DNA of 64,000 bases, from NCBI RefSeq assembly GCF_023050945.1, contig NZ_JALKIM010000002.1, positions 55,793-119,792 of the forward strand, in the 5' to 3' direction. Of this stretch, positions 47,119 to 57,264 are shown piece by piece (the first letter of the stretch is position 1; each line of letters starts with the position of its first letter). The DNA comes from Anaerobiospirillum sp. NML120448. Lineage in GTDB: Bacteria; Pseudomonadota; Gammaproteobacteria; Enterobacterales; Succinivibrionaceae. A model generated the notes under the pieces. It ran no database searches, had not been told where the DNA came from, and was given only the letters and a program-made list of their open reading frames with translations. A program made the translations under genes and the position numbers.

Positions 47119-48350
47119 TGTTTGATGCTAATGAAAAATCACTTAAAAAGGTTACCTTATTAGGTGCTACTGGTTCTATTGGTGATGCTAGTTGCTCTTT
47201 ATTACGCCTTCATAAAGATCAATATGAGGTTCATGGCTTAGCTGCTGCTACTAATGCTCATAAAATGTACGATCTCATTTGTGAGTTTCAGCCAAAAAGA
47301 GTGGCTCTATTTGATGAGCATGCCGCTAAAGAGCTCAAGGACATTTTAAATAATGGTCAGAGTGCTTTAGCTAGTAAGGTTGAAGTGCTCTCAGGTGAGC
47401 AGGGTGTAATTGAACTCTCTGGTGATGGTCAGGCTGATATGGTCATTGGCGCTATTGTAGGTGCTGCTGGCTTAAAGCCATTACTAGCCGCTATTAAGAC
47501 AGGTTGTCGTATTTGCTTGGCCAATAAAGAGGCCCTAGTCATGTCAGGTCAATTATTCTTTGATATGGCTAAGCGCTATGGGGCTCAAGTGTTACCTGTA
47601 GACAGTGAGCATAGTGCTATTTTCCAATGCCTTCCTGCCTCTGAGCAGCTTAAGATGGGTTCTTGTGACTTAGCAGCTGTAGGCGTAAGAGAGATTTTAT
47701 TAACAGGATCAGGTGGCCCTTTTAGAGATTGCCAATTATCTGAGCTTGATAAGGTTACTCCTGCTATGGCCATTAATCATCCTGTATGGTCAATGGGCCC
47801 TAAAATCTCAGTAGATTCAGCTACTATGATGAATAAGGCTTTAGAGTACATTGAAGCTCGTTATTTGTTTAATGCCTCTAAAGAGCAAGTAAAAGTTATT
47901 ATCCATCCACAATCAGTAATTCATTCCATGGTTTCATATGTGGATGGCGCTATTATGGCTCAAATTGGCCAGCCTGATATGAAGACTCCTATTGCTCTTG
48001 CCATGTCATATCCACAAAGAATGACTGCTGGTGTAGAAGCTTTAGACTTTACCAAAATTAGCGCTTTGACTTTTAGAGAGCCACAAAAAGATCGTTATCC
48101 ATGTTTATTTTTAGGCATGGAGGCAAGTCTTTGTGGTCAGGCTATGACTACTGCGCTTAATGCCGCCAATGAGGTAGCTGTGGCATCATTCTTAAATGAG
48201 AGCCTTCCTTTTGTTGGTATTGCCAAAGTAGTAGATCACGTACTTAATTCTATTAGTGGCTCTAGTGCCTACGAATTAGAGGAAATTCTAGCCATTGATG
48301 CTCAGGCTCGCACCTTGGCTCAAAACTTTGTTGCCTCTTTCAAATCGTAG
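47118..48350 (+). CDS. dxr: 1-deoxy-D-xylulose 5-phosphate reductoisomerase
   Basis: Second step of the non-mevalonate isoprenoid pathway. The NADPH-binding motif LLGATGSIGDAS, NKEALVMSGQLF, the substrate and metal residues in VDSEHSAIFQCL, NHPVWSMGPKISVDSATMMNKALE, and HPQSVIHSMV are clear. The frame is open from an upstream TTG inside cdsA, but the ATG at 47118 overlaps the cdsA stop and has GGAG ten bases earlier, giving 410 residues (E. coli 398). Translationally coupled to cdsA. In E. coli dxr precedes uppS and cdsA; here it follows cdsA. Confidence 0.97.
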   Translation: MFDANEKSLKKVTLLGATGSIGDASCSLLRLHKDQYEVHGLAAATNAHKMYDLICEFQPKRVALFDEHAAKELKDILNNGQSALASKVEVLSGEQGVIELSGDGQADMVIGAIVGAAGLKPLLAAIKTGCRICLANKEALVMSGQLFFDMAKRYGAQVLPVDSEHSAIFQCLPASEQLKMGSCDLAAVGVREILLTGSGGPFRDCQLSELDKVTPAMAINHPVWSMGPKISVDSATMMNKALEYIEARYLFNASKEQVKVIIHPQSVIHSMVSYVDGAIMAQIGQPDMKTPIALAMSYPQRMTAGVEALDFTKISALTFREPQKDRYPCLFLGMEASLCGQAMTTALNAANEVAVASFLNESLPFVGIAKVVDHVLNSISGSSAYELEEILAIDAQARTLAQNFVASFKS

Positions 48351-48370
48351 TCATCCTACTAACTTCAATG

Positions 48371-48403
48371 AAAAAAGAGAGCTCAAGATAGCTCTCTTTT
48401 TTT
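48371..48403 (+). terminator. Terminator of cdsA-dxr
   Basis: AAAAAAGAGAGCT and AGCTCTCTTTTTT flank a six-base loop. The remaining 300 bp to the next gene are AT-rich with no gene. Confidence 0.92.
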
Positions 48404-48708
48404 ACGTCCATCAATATCGATATGCGTCTATATTTTTTCAATATATTTTGGCTTTAAGGTTCAATTATATTTTGGGAATGTGATCGGCGCTGGCCCTTAG
48501 CAAATTAAATCTTGCACATTATGGCTACTTTGCTAATAATGAGCACCACTTTTATATGTACCTGAGTGATTGGCTTAATTTCCCTCAATAATGATTAAGG
48601 TACAACTTTGTAATTTTTTTTGCTCTAAATTAAAAAGTACCTAAGAGAAAAGTATTTTTTCATTTGTAGCAAATTTTTTGTGTTCACAACTAAAAGGAAA
48701 CTCATACT

Positions 48709-50265
48709 ATGCGATTAAGCAAGTGCAAGACTTTGCTTGCTGCTGCCTTAGCAGTGACCATTTCTATGAGCTGTATTAGCTCTGCTAACGCCGCTTTGTC
48801 CCGTAAAGCTGAAGATAATTTATTCTTTGCCTCATCTACTGAGCCTTTAGGTTTAGATCCTGCTTTAGTTGATGATATGGACTCTGGCAACTTAATTGTA
48901 GGTATGTATGAGTCTTTATTACGCTTTAAGCATGGTTCTACTGAGGTTGAGCCTTGTTTGGCAGAAAGCTGGACTATTAGCGATGATGGTTTAGTTTATA
49001 CCTTTAAGCTCCGTCAGGGCGTTAAGTTCCACGATGGTACTCCTTTTAACGCTGATGCTGTAAAGTTCAACTTCGATCGTCAGAGCCCAGAGAACTTAGT
49101 ACCTAAGATGTCTTATGCTCCTTTTGTTTTTGGTGATGTAGCTAAGACTGAGGTTTTAGATGAGTACACTGTACAGGTAACTTTAAAGCAGAGACAAACT
49201 CCATTCTTACGCAACATGGCTATGACCTATGCTGCTCCAATTGCCTCTCCAACTGCTTTAAAGAAATTTAATAACAACCTCATGGAGAACCCATGTGGTA
49301 CTGGCCCATACAAGTTTGTTGCTTGGGATAAGGGTCAGCAAATTATTATGACCACCAATGAAGATTACTGGGGTCAAAAGCCTGCTGTACAGAACGTAAT
49401 TTACCGTATTATGAAGGACACCTCCGCTCGTGTAGTTGCTCTTAACAACGGTGAAGTAGACGTAATCAACGGTGTTGATGCTAACGTAGTAGATGAGCTC
49501 AAGAAGGGTGGCTCTGAGATTTACATGCGTGACGGTATGAGCACTAACTACATGTTCTACAACACTCGTGAGGGCTATGTAACTGCCGATCCTGAGGTTC
49601 GTAAAGCTATTTCTCAGGCTATCAATGTTCCTGAGTTAGTAAATACCTTATACAAGGGCTACTCTGACTATGCCAAGACTTATTTCCCTGACTTAATGGC
49701 TGGTAACAACGATAAGATTGCCATTTCTGAGTACAACCCAGAAGAAGCTAAGAAGGTATTAGAGCAAAAGGGTGTTAAGACCTTAAAGATCATTACCTAT
49801 ACTAATGCTCGTCCATCCAACACTGCTGGTGGTTTAGTATTAGCTGAGGCTATTCAAGCTTACTTAGCCAAGGTGGGTGTAAAGGCTGAAATTAATGCTT
49901 TAGATTGGAATACTTACCGTGCCAAGACCTTAACTGATGCTTGGGATATGGGCTTTACTGCTTGGGGTAGTGATAATGGTGATGCTGATAACTTCATCAA
50001 CATCTTAGCTACCAACGACCCAATTGTTAACCAAGGTTTATGGTTAGATCCAGAGTTTATTGAGTGCATCAAGGATGGCTTAAAAACTCCAGATGGTGCT
50101 GAGCGTGTAGCTATTTACCAAAAGGCAGAAGAGTTAATTGCTCAAAAGGCTCCAATTTTACCAATCTCTCACGCCAAAGAGCTTATGGCTCACAGCCCTA
50201 AGGTTAAGGGTGAGTTAATTCATATGAGCGTTGTTCGCTTTGTGAATATGAGCAAGTCCAAGTAA
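48709..50265 (+). CDS. Family-5 (peptide/nickel-type) solute-binding protein
   Basis: Periplasmic binding protein of 518 residues of the DppA/OppA class. The signal peptide ends SSANA near residue 28. ESWTISDDGLVYTFKLRQGVKFHDGTPFNADAVKFNFDR is the family signature (residues about 83-123), followed by GTGPYKFVAWDKGQ and DVINGVDANVV. The codon bias is strong, suggesting high expression. It sits alone between dxr and rseP, with its own terminator and no permease or ATPase genes. In E. coli no such gene interrupts this cluster. Ligand unknown; dipeptides or oligopeptides are likely by family. Confidence 0.93.
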   Translation: MRLSKCKTLLAAALAVTISMSCISSANAALSRKAEDNLFFASSTEPLGLDPALVDDMDSGNLIVGMYESLLRFKHGSTEVEPCLAESWTISDDGLVYTFKLRQGVKFHDGTPFNADAVKFNFDRQSPENLVPKMSYAPFVFGDVAKTEVLDEYTVQVTLKQRQTPFLRNMAMTYAAPIASPTALKKFNNNLMENPCGTGPYKFVAWDKGQQIIMTTNEDYWGQKPAVQNVIYRIMKDTSARVVALNNGEVDVINGVDANVVDELKKGGSEIYMRDGMSTNYMFYNTREGYVTADPEVRKAISQAINVPELVNTLYKGYSDYAKTYFPDLMAGNNDKIAISEYNPEEAKKVLEQKGVKTLKIITYTNARPSNTAGGLVLAEAIQAYLAKVGVKAEINALDWNTYRAKTLTDAWDMGFTAWGSDNGDADNFINILATNDPIVNQGLWLDPEFIECIKDGLKTPDGAERVAIYQKAEELIAQKAPILPISHAKELMAHSPKVKGELIHMSVVRFVNMSKSK

Positions 50266-50289
50266 TTTAAAGCTTTAGCTTAATTTTAT

Positions 50290-50331
50290 AAAAACGTCCT
50301 AAAGGATATTAATCTTTTAGGGCGTTTTTTT
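50290..50331 (+). terminator. Terminator of the peptide-binding protein gene
   Basis: AAAACGTCCTAAAGGA pairs with TCTTTTAGGGCGTTTT using two G-U pairs, and a T run follows. Confidence 0.85.
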
Positions 50332-50334
50332 ATT

Positions 50335-50455
50335 TGAGCGCTAGCAAAAGCCCATGCTCGCTGGCCTTGATGGTGTACGCAAGCTAGCGCAAGCTTGCGT
50401 CTGCTGGTGCGCTTGGCGCAAGCCAAGCTAGCGCAGGCGCTAGGGGCATGACGGT
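50335..50455. repeat. GCGCTAGC-rich repeat island
   Basis: AGCGCTAGC, ACGCAAGCTAGCGCAAGCTTGCGT, GCGCTTGGCGCAAGCC and AGCTAGCGCAGGCGCTAGGG lie within 120 bp and are self-complementary. It comes right after the terminator; the rseP promoter must lie in the AT-rich part after it. The first 24-base item is written as a pattern of AAGCTAGCGC with its inverse. Confidence 0.6.
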
Positions 50456-50615
50456 GGCGTGCCCTGAAATTACTCATAAGGTTAACTATGATCTTATCTA
50501 GTTAAGATTTTGCTAATATATGGCACTTCTATAGATTTGTAGTGAACCTTTTTTAATGAAATTGGTCTAAAATTAGCAATTTGTTTTTTATTTGGTAATT
50601 TAATGAGGATGTAAA

Positions 50616-52040
50616 ATGACTTCGGCCTTGTGGAATTTGCTCTTTTTTGCCTTAGCCTTAGGGTTATTGGTAGTTATTCACGAGGGAGGTCACTATCTGG
50701 CAGCCAAGTTTTGTAAAGTTAAAGTTTATCGCTTTTCCATTGGTTTTGGCCCTGTGATTTATCGTCGCACTATGAAAGATGGTGCTGAGTTTGCCTTATC
50801 TTTAATCCCTATGGGTGGATATGTAAAAATGAAGGGCGAAAATGGCGATGAGGAAGAGGAACAAGGCAGCGCTAAAGGCAGCGCCAAAGACAGCCCTCAT
50901 GAGATTGAAACTGATTTTGCCCATATTGTTTCTAGTAACGCCAAGGACTCTTTTAGTGATAAAACAGTAGGACAAAGAGCTTTAATCGTTGCTGCTGGCC
51001 CTATTTCTAATATTATTTTGGCTATGGTTTTATACACCATAATGAATATGGTTGGTGTAGCCAATATTATTCCTGTAGTTTCAGAGATTGAGCCAGGTAG
51101 TATTGCCTATAATGCCCAGTTAAAAGATAAAGATTTAATTAAAGAGGTCGATGGCTCAACCATCTATGGTTGGGGAGACTTCGTTACCGAAGTAATCGCT
51201 GATGTTGGTGGCCAAATCGAATTAACAGTAGTTGAGGATATGGGTAAGGGCGCTGAGCGTAAGGTCGTTTTAGATCTGAGCACTTTACATGTTGATCCAA
51301 GGCAAGATGTGCTAGAAAGCCTAGGTTTTGCTCCGCTCTTAGGAAAGTATGATGAAGCTTTAAGCTTTGTTGAAAAAGGATCGGTAGCAGATCTAGCTGG
51401 TATTAGAGTTGGTGACAAAGTTGTTGCCATTAATGGGGTGCCAACTCCTGCCTGGCCTGACGTAGTAAGAGCTATCAAACTTAATGGTGAAAAGACTATG
51501 CTCTTTGAGTATCAAAGAGATGGTGTGATCCATCAAGCTAAGATAACTCCTATTATGAAATATAATAAGCAAAAGCAAAAATACACCCCTAATATAGGTA
51601 TAGGTATTGCCGTATTTAAAATAGATGAGGTAGTCACATTTACTCATTATGGGCCTATTGATGCTGTGGTTAAGGCCTCGCAAGACACCTTGCGTATGAG
51701 TGTCATGATCTTAGAGATTGCTAAGAAAATGATCTCTGGTGCGCTTGGTACAGAAAATATTGCAGGTCCAATTTCTATTGCTAAAGGTGCAGGCCATTCT
51801 GCTGATATAGGCTTTTCTGCATTTTTATGGTTCTTAGCTACTTTGTCTATTAACTTAGGTGTGGTTAACTTATTACCTATTCCTGTATTAGATGGTGGAC
51901 AGCTTATATATTTGGCTTATGAGAAAATTACAGGCCGTCGCCCTAACGAGCGAGTACAAAGAGTATTGACCGCTATCGGTCTTACCATATTGATATCACT
52001 GACAATGTTAGCTATTTTTAACGATTTAGCCGCTCTTTAG
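50616..52040 (+). CDS. rseP: RseP site-2 protease
   Basis: Intramembrane zinc metalloprotease that cleaves RseA in the sigma-E envelope stress response and removes signal-peptide remnants. HEGGH (His22, Glu23, His26) lies in the first helix, two PDZ-like domains fill about 130-320 (SEIEPGSIAYNAQLKDKDLI and EKGSVADLAGIRVGDKVV), and VNLLPIPVLDGGQ supplies the third zinc ligand. 474 residues against 450 in E. coli, because of an acidic insertion around 88-115. Placed before bamA as usual. Confidence 0.97.
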   Translation: MTSALWNLLFFALALGLLVVIHEGGHYLAAKFCKVKVYRFSIGFGPVIYRRTMKDGAEFALSLIPMGGYVKMKGENGDEEEEQGSAKGSAKDSPHEIETDFAHIVSSNAKDSFSDKTVGQRALIVAAGPISNIILAMVLYTIMNMVGVANIIPVVSEIEPGSIAYNAQLKDKDLIKEVDGSTIYGWGDFVTEVIADVGGQIELTVVEDMGKGAERKVVLDLSTLHVDPRQDVLESLGFAPLLGKYDEALSFVEKGSVADLAGIRVGDKVVAINGVPTPAWPDVVRAIKLNGEKTMLFEYQRDGVIHQAKITPIMKYNKQKQKYTPNIGIGIAVFKIDEVVTFTHYGPIDAVVKASQDTLRMSVMILEIAKKMISGALGTENIAGPISIAKGAGHSADIGFSAFLWFLATLSINLGVVNLLPIPVLDGGQLIYLAYEKITGRRPNERVQRVLTAIGLTILISLTMLAIFNDLAAL

Positions 52041-52238
52041 GTTAAAATAGTGAATTTGCTATGAGTTGTCGGCTGGTTTTAAGGTTTGGCAATTAGCAAT
52101 GATAAGGCTCGTGCCTGATGCGAGCGCTTGTCACTTTGGTATATTCATTGATGTATTACACTATTAAAACTTAGTTTGCTTAGTGTGATACGCATTAAAA
52201 CGATCGGGTGTTAAACTCGTTTAATTTTTGGGTTCAAG

Positions 52239-54704
52239 ATGTCGACAAATAAGAAGTACATAAAAGGATCTCTTTTAAGTGGACTTGCTTTAGCCGTAAT
52301 GACGGTTTTTAGCTCATCTGCTTATGCAGCACCACAAAACACCCTTGCTACTAACTCTTTAGCCAACGCCTCACAGTTCAATGGCGTAGTAGTACAGGAT
52401 ATTAGAGTTCGTGGTCTCAATCGTGTTAGCTTGGGTGCAGTACTTTTAGCTCTTCCTATTCGCCAAGGTGATGTATTAACCAAGGATAAAGTATCTTTGG
52501 CCATGAAGCGCTTATACGCCACAGGCAACTTCTCTGATGTGTCATTAGGCTTAGAGGGCGATCGCTTAGTTGTTAATGTAACTGAGCTGCCAACTATTGG
52601 CTCTATTACTTTTGCTGGCAATGAGCAAATTCAAGAAGAGGCCTTACGTAATGTAATTGAGCAACAAGGATTACGTCCAGGTGAGCCAATTAATGTTCAA
52701 ACATTACGTCAAATTGAGCAAAGCTTATTAGACTTCTATCACTCTGCTGGTATGTATCAGGCTGAAATTAAGCCTGTGCTTACTTATTTGCCTCGTAACC
52801 GTGTCGAAATTAAGATTCAATTCTATGAGGGCAAGCCAGCTTCTATTGATCAAATCAATATTGTTGGTAACAAGGCTTTTAGCGAAGATGAATTAGTTGC
52901 CCAATTAGAGTTACGTGATGATGTTCCTTGGTGGAATGTTATTTCCAACTCACGTTATGACGCTCAAAAATTCTCTGGCGACTTAGAAACCTTACGTTCT
53001 TACTACTTAGATCGTGGTTATGTACGTTTCAATATTGACTCTACCCAAGTTTCTATTACTCCAGATAAGAAGAGCCTTTATTTAACAATCGCAGTTACTG
53101 AGGGCGATAAGTACACTATTGGTAATTGCACCTTACAAGGTGATACCCTTAAGTACGGCTCACAAATGAAAGAGTTAATCACTCTTGAAAAAGGCAGCAC
53201 TTATTCTGCTCGTGAAGTTACCTTAACTGAGAAGATGTTAACTAACTACTTAGGTAAGTTTGGTTATGCTTACTCTAAGGTAGTAGCTGTACCTGAGTAT
53301 GATGAGACTAATAAAGTTGTAAATCTTAACTTTATGGTTGAGCCTGGCCAGCGTGTTTATGTAACTAATGTAAATATCACTGGTAATACTCAAACTGATG
53401 ACACTGTAATTCGTCGTGAAATCAATCAGATGGATCAGACTTGGCTTTCTAATGAGGCTGTAGAGGCTTCTAAGGCCCGTTTAAATCGTACTGGTTATTT
53501 CGAGACTGCTGATATTAAGACCAAGCGTGTTGGTGCTAACGGTGATACTGTAGCTTTAGACGTAACCGTAAAAGAGCAGCCAACTGGTAGTATCCAAGGT
53601 GGTATTGGTTACGGTACCTCCTCAGGCTTTATGCTTCAGGCTGGTATTTCCCAGTCCAACGTATTTGGTTGGGGTTCTAGTGCCAATGTTAGTGCTTACC
53701 AAAACGATTATCGTGAGCACGTCGAGCTTGGCTATACCGACAATTACTGGTCTATTGATCAAATCTCTATGGGTGGTCGTGTTTATTATGACAACTTCCA
53801 TGGTGATGATGCTGATGTGGTTTCTTATGACAATCAAACCATTGGTTTAGATATCAGCACTGGTTATCCAATTTCTGATAATGTATATGTCACCTATACC
53901 TTAGGCGCACAAATGCTTGATATTAAGTCTAATAAGATCTTCTTACAAGCAGCTGACTTCTGGCGCACCTATGGCGAGGGTGGTCTATCCAATGACTTTG
54001 TAAACTATACCTTCAGAGTTAACGTAAATCGCAATAATCTTGACCGCAGCGTATTCCCAACCTCTGGTTCAAGACAAAATGCTTCTTTATTTACCACTAT
54101 TCCTAAGGGCTCTGATTTACAGTACTACAAGATTGATCTTCAGACCTTCCACTACTTCCCTCTAAATGACAATCGCGATTTCATTTTTGCTATTAGAGGT
54201 CGTGGTGCTTATGGTAATGGTTATGGTACTGTGGATGGCTTAAAGCAGAAGCTACCATTCTTTGATAACTTCTACTTAGGTGGCGATCAATGGTTACGTG
54301 GTTTCGAGCGTAACAGTATCGGTCCTCGTGCACTATATCCTGCTGAGGGCGGTAAACTTACCATTGATGATGACGATAATTTAGGTGGTAATGCTTTATG
54401 GGCTGTTTCTGCTGAAATTATTGTTCCAACCCCATTCATCTCTGAGATTTACAAGAGCCAGGTTCGTACCAGCTTATTCTTAGATGCAGGTTCCTTATGG
54501 GATACTAACGCCTCTGATTACACTGCTGGTTACTCCAACGCTCCTGATTACTCAGACCCAATGAATTACAGTGCAGCCGCTGGTGTTTCTGTAACTTGGA
54601 TGTCTCCAGTAGGCCCATTATCATTTAGCTTTGCTCGTCCTGTTAAGGAGCAAGAAGGCGATGATAGCCAGGTATTTAGTTTCGACATTGGTGGTCGTTT
54701 CTAA
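52239..54704 (+). CDS. bamA: Outer membrane protein assembly factor BamA
   Basis: Central subunit of the BAM complex that folds beta-barrel proteins into the outer membrane. The signal peptide ends SSAYA near residue 30, five POTRA domains follow (about 50-440, beginning [18 protein letters not shown]), then the 16-strand Omp85 barrel with the [16 protein letters not shown] motif (equivalent of the VRGF lid loop). The last residue is Phe, part of the barrel signal FDIGGRF. 821 residues against 810 in E. coli. Confidence 0.98.
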   Translation: MSTNKKYIKGSLLSGLALAVMTVFSSSAYAAPQNTLATNSLANASQFNGVVVQDIRVRGLNRVSLGAVLLALPIRQGDVLTKDKVSLAMKRLYATGNFSDVSLGLEGDRLVVNVTELPTIGSITFAGNEQIQEEALRNVIEQQGLRPGEPINVQTLRQIEQSLLDFYHSAGMYQAEIKPVLTYLPRNRVEIKIQFYEGKPASIDQINIVGNKAFSEDELVAQLELRDDVPWWNVISNSRYDAQKFSGDLETLRSYYLDRGYVRFNIDSTQVSITPDKKSLYLTIAVTEGDKYTIGNCTLQGDTLKYGSQMKELITLEKGSTYSAREVTLTEKMLTNYLGKFGYAYSKVVAVPEYDETNKVVNLNFMVEPGQRVYVTNVNITGNTQTDDTVIRREINQMDQTWLSNEAVEASKARLNRTGYFETADIKTKRVGANGDTVALDVTVKEQPTGSIQGGIGYGTSSGFMLQAGISQSNVFGWGSSANVSAYQNDYREHVELGYTDNYWSIDQISMGGRVYYDNFHGDDADVVSYDNQTIGLDISTGYPISDNVYVTYTLGAQMLDIKSNKIFLQAADFWRTYGEGGLSNDFVNYTFRVNVNRNNLDRSVFPTSGSRQNASLFTTIPKGSDLQYYKIDLQTFHYFPLNDNRDFIFAIRGRGAYGNGYGTVDGLKQKLPFFDNFYLGGDQWLRGFERNSIGPRALYPAEGGKLTIDDDDNLGGNALWAVSAEIIVPTPFISEIYKSQVRTSLFLDAGSLWDTNASDYTAGYSNAPDYSDPMNYSAAAGVSVTWMSPVGPLSFSFARPVKEQEGDDSQVFSFDIGGRF

Positions 54705-54753
54705 AAAGTATTTAGGATTAGTCAAAGATTTTTTAGTACTAAAACGGAAAATT

Positions 54754-55281
54754 ATGATGTTTAAGAAAATTTTATTAGCCTCAGCTTTAAGTGTTGCTTT
54801 ATTAGGTGCTACTCAGACTGCTGCTATTGCTGCACCAGCTGCCAAGAGCCCAACCATCGCCGTAATTAATCTTCCTTTAATTATGAGCGAAATCCCTCAG
54901 GCTAAGGCTGTAGAGGAGGCCTTATCTAAGGAGTTCTCCGCTCGTGAAAAAGAGCTTCAAGATATGCAGCAAAAGGGCACTAAGTTAGGTCAGGAAATCA
55001 ACTCTGGTAAGTACAAGGGCAATGATCTTGTTTCCAAGCAACGTGAAATTGCTCAACTTCAAGCTGACTTCCAACTTAAGGCCCGTGCTCTTCAAGAAGA
55101 TCAGCAAAAGCGTATCCAAGAGGAAAATCGTAAGTTAGCTGTGAGCGTTCAAATTGCTATTGATGACATTGCTAAAGAGCGTGGCATTGACTTAGTATTA
55201 CGTGGTGAAGGCATTGCTTACACTATCGAAGCTTTAGATATCTCTCAGGATATTATCAAGCGCGTATCTGCTAAGAAGTAA
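54754..55281 (+). CDS. skp: Periplasmic chaperone Skp (OmpH family)
   Basis: Trimeric chaperone that carries unfolded outer-membrane proteins. A signal peptide ends about IAAPA (residue 28), followed by IAVINLPLIMSEIPQAKAVEEAL and long charged coiled-coil tentacles (KELQDMQQKGTKLGQEI, REIAQLQADFQLKARALQ). The frame is open upstream into bamA, but the tandem ATGs at 54754/54757 follow GGAAA and begin the signal peptide, giving 175 residues. It follows bamA by 49 bp, as in other gammaproteobacteria. Confidence 0.95.
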   Translation: MMFKKILLASALSVALLGATQTAAIAAPAAKSPTIAVINLPLIMSEIPQAKAVEEALSKEFSAREKELQDMQQKGTKLGQEINSGKYKGNDLVSKQREIAQLQADFQLKARALQEDQQKRIQEENRKLAVSVQIAIDDIAKERGIDLVLRGEGIAYTIEALDISQDIIKRVSAKK

Positions 55282-55359
55282 TTTTGTAAATCATTCTCTT
55301 TAGTGGTTAAAGAGAATGATATTAAGATCAAACACTAAGTTAACTTTATTAGTTTTTCT

Positions 55360-55416
55360 AAGCTACCTTGGTTAGGAAATTTTTATCTTATTAGTCCTAT
55401 CATGGTAGCTTTTTTG
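55360..55416 (+). terminator. Terminator-like hairpin between skp and lpxD
   Basis: AAGCTACC pairs with GGTAGCTT, with inner TAGGA/TCCTA pairing, and a T run follows. It could uncouple lpxD from bamA-skp. Confidence 0.65.
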
Positions 55417-55444
55417 TTGGTTGAACTTGAAGGAGGGTAGACCC

Positions 55445-56470
55445 ATGTTAGTTAAGGACATAGCCGCACAGCTAAATGCCGAATTTATTGGTGATGGACA
55501 GGTCGATATCGTAAAAGTAGCCAACTTAAAGACTGCTAAGGCTGGTCAGATTAGCTTTTTATCTGATGATAAGTATCGCTGCGTGCTAGATGAGACCAAT
55601 GCTAGCTGTGTCATGATTAAGCCTGAGTTTAAAGAGCATGTTAAGTGCAGTGCCATTATTTTAGCTGATCCTTATTTAGGCTTTGCTCGTGTAGCTCAAA
55701 TGCTCGATACCACTCCTGCTATTGCTACAGGCATTCATCCTACAGCCTATGTGGCCCCTGGTGTAACCTTAGGAGAAAATGTTGCTCTTGGTGCTCATGT
55801 AGTAATTGAAGAGGGTGCAGTAATTGGGGATCATGTACAAATTGGTGCTAATTGTGTAATTGGCCCTAAGGCCAAGATTGGTGCTCATACTAAGCTCTAT
55901 CCTTTAGTAAGCCTTTATCACGATTGTGAGATTGGCTCTAACTGCTTAGTACAATCAGGTACAGTAATTGGTTCTGATGGCTTTGGTTATGCCAATAATA
56001 AAGGACAATGGGTTAAAATTCCGCAAACTGGCCGTGTGGTTATTGGTGACTTTGTCGAAATTGGCGCTAATACCTGTATTGATCGTGGTGCCTTAGACGA
56101 CACTATTATCGAGTCTAATGTAATTATTGATAACCTTTGTCAAATTGCTCACAATGTAAAGATTGGCTATGGTACAGCTGTAGCTGGTGGTACTACCTTT
56201 GCAGGTTCTGTAACTATTGGTAAATACTGTATTATCGGTGGCACCTCAGTATTTAATGGCCATATTTCTATTGCAGATCAAGTAACCATTTCAGGTATGT
56301 GTATGGTTATGCGCTCAATTAAGGAGCGTGGAGCTATTTACTCCTCAGGCATTCCTGCTCAAACTAATAGTGAGTGGCGTCGTACTGCCTCCCGTGTGCT
56401 CCATATTAATGATATGTATCGCAAACTAATGGAGCTGGAAAAGGAAGTTAAAAGCTTAAAAGGTAATTAA
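55445..56470 (+). CDS. lpxD: UDP-3-O-(3-hydroxyacyl)glucosamine N-acyltransferase
   Basis: Third step of lipid A synthesis. The N-terminal uridine-binding domain (AQLNAEFIGDG, ISFLSDDKY) leads to the left-handed beta-helix of hexapeptide repeats, with the catalytic His in QIAHNVKIG. From the ATG at 55445 the protein has 341 residues, exactly the E. coli length. AAGGAGGG lies eight bases before this ATG; the in-frame TTG 24 bases upstream is rejected. Confidence 0.97.
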   Translation: MLVKDIAAQLNAEFIGDGQVDIVKVANLKTAKAGQISFLSDDKYRCVLDETNASCVMIKPEFKEHVKCSAIILADPYLGFARVAQMLDTTPAIATGIHPTAYVAPGVTLGENVALGAHVVIEEGAVIGDHVQIGANCVIGPKAKIGAHTKLYPLVSLYHDCEIGSNCLVQSGTVIGSDGFGYANNKGQWVKIPQTGRVVIGDFVEIGANTCIDRGALDDTIIESNVIIDNLCQIAHNVKIGYGTAVAGGTTFAGSVTIGKYCIIGGTSVFNGHISIADQVTISGMCMVMRSIKERGAIYSSGIPAQTNSEWRRTASRVLHINDMYRKLMELEKEVKSLKGN

Positions 56471-56524
56471 AAACGCTTCTTGGCGTTAATTAGCGCTCTA
56501 TTTTAATTTTTTGTAGTCAAAAAA

Positions 56525-56533
56525 TGGTATGAT
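56525..56533 (+). promoter_or_regulatory. Possible extended -10 promoter for fabZ
   Basis: TGGTATGAT fits the TGn-TATAAT pattern at four of six core bases plus TG. It lies in the 242-bp gap before fabZ. No good -35 is seen. Confidence 0.3.
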
Positions 56534-56712
56534 ATGAGCGCTAAATTGGCTAATAAATCATGTTCTTTATTTGCAAAGAGCAAATGAATCGACATTTTAA
56601 ATTTAGCAAGAAGCTATCAGCTAATTGGCAGTATGCATTAGCCTTGTAATAAAAGTTTATGTATAGTGCCAACTAGCTGGTGAAATTGTGGTGACTATCA
56701 AGGTGGAATCAA

Positions 56713-57189
56713 GTGACATCTAGTAACGAGAATACTCAAAAGAAGACCTTAAATGTTGAAGAGATCATGGAGCTCTTGCCTCATCGTTATCCGTTCTTAA
56801 TGATCGATAAGGTCGTTGACTACTCCATTACTGAGGAGCACAAGACCCTTAAGGCCATCAAGAATGTAACTTTTAATGAGCCTTATTTCCAAGGTCACTT
56901 CCCTGGTAAGCCAATTTTCCCAGGTGTTCTTATTTTAGAAGCTATGGCTCAAGCCACTGGCGTGTTAGCTTTTACCATGGTAGGTAAGCCAGAGCCTGGT
57001 GAACTTTACTATTTTGCCAGCGTTGATAATGCCCGTTTTAGAAGACCAGTTGTACCTGGTGATCAGTTAGTTCTTGATGTTGAGTTCTTCAAGGAAAAGC
57101 GTGGTATTGCCAGCTTCAAGGGTGTAGCAACCGTTGATGGCGAGGTTGTTTGCTCTGCTGATTTAATGTGCGCTAAAGTACGCAGCTAA
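56713..57189 (+). CDS. fabZ: 3-hydroxyacyl-ACP dehydratase FabZ
   Basis: Dehydrates beta-hydroxyacyl-ACP in fatty acid synthesis and competes with the Lpx enzymes for hydroxymyristoyl-ACP. The hot-dog fold has [14 protein letters not shown], then the active-site [19 protein letters not shown] with catalytic His and Glu. 158 residues, normal. Start is GTG with AGGTGG upstream. It lies between lpxD and lpxA, as is standard. Confidence 0.97.
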   Translation: MTSSNENTQKKTLNVEEIMELLPHRYPFLMIDKVVDYSITEEHKTLKAIKNVTFNEPYFQGHFPGKPIFPGVLILEAMAQATGVLAFTMVGKPEPGELYYFASVDNARFRRPVVPGDQLVLDVEFFKEKRGIASFKGVATVDGEVVCSADLMCAKVRS

Positions 57190-57264
57190 AGATTGATTGC
57201 AGCACAAAACTAAAAGATAGCAGCTTATTGCTGCCTAGCATTTAGCTTTACAAGGGGATGTCTG

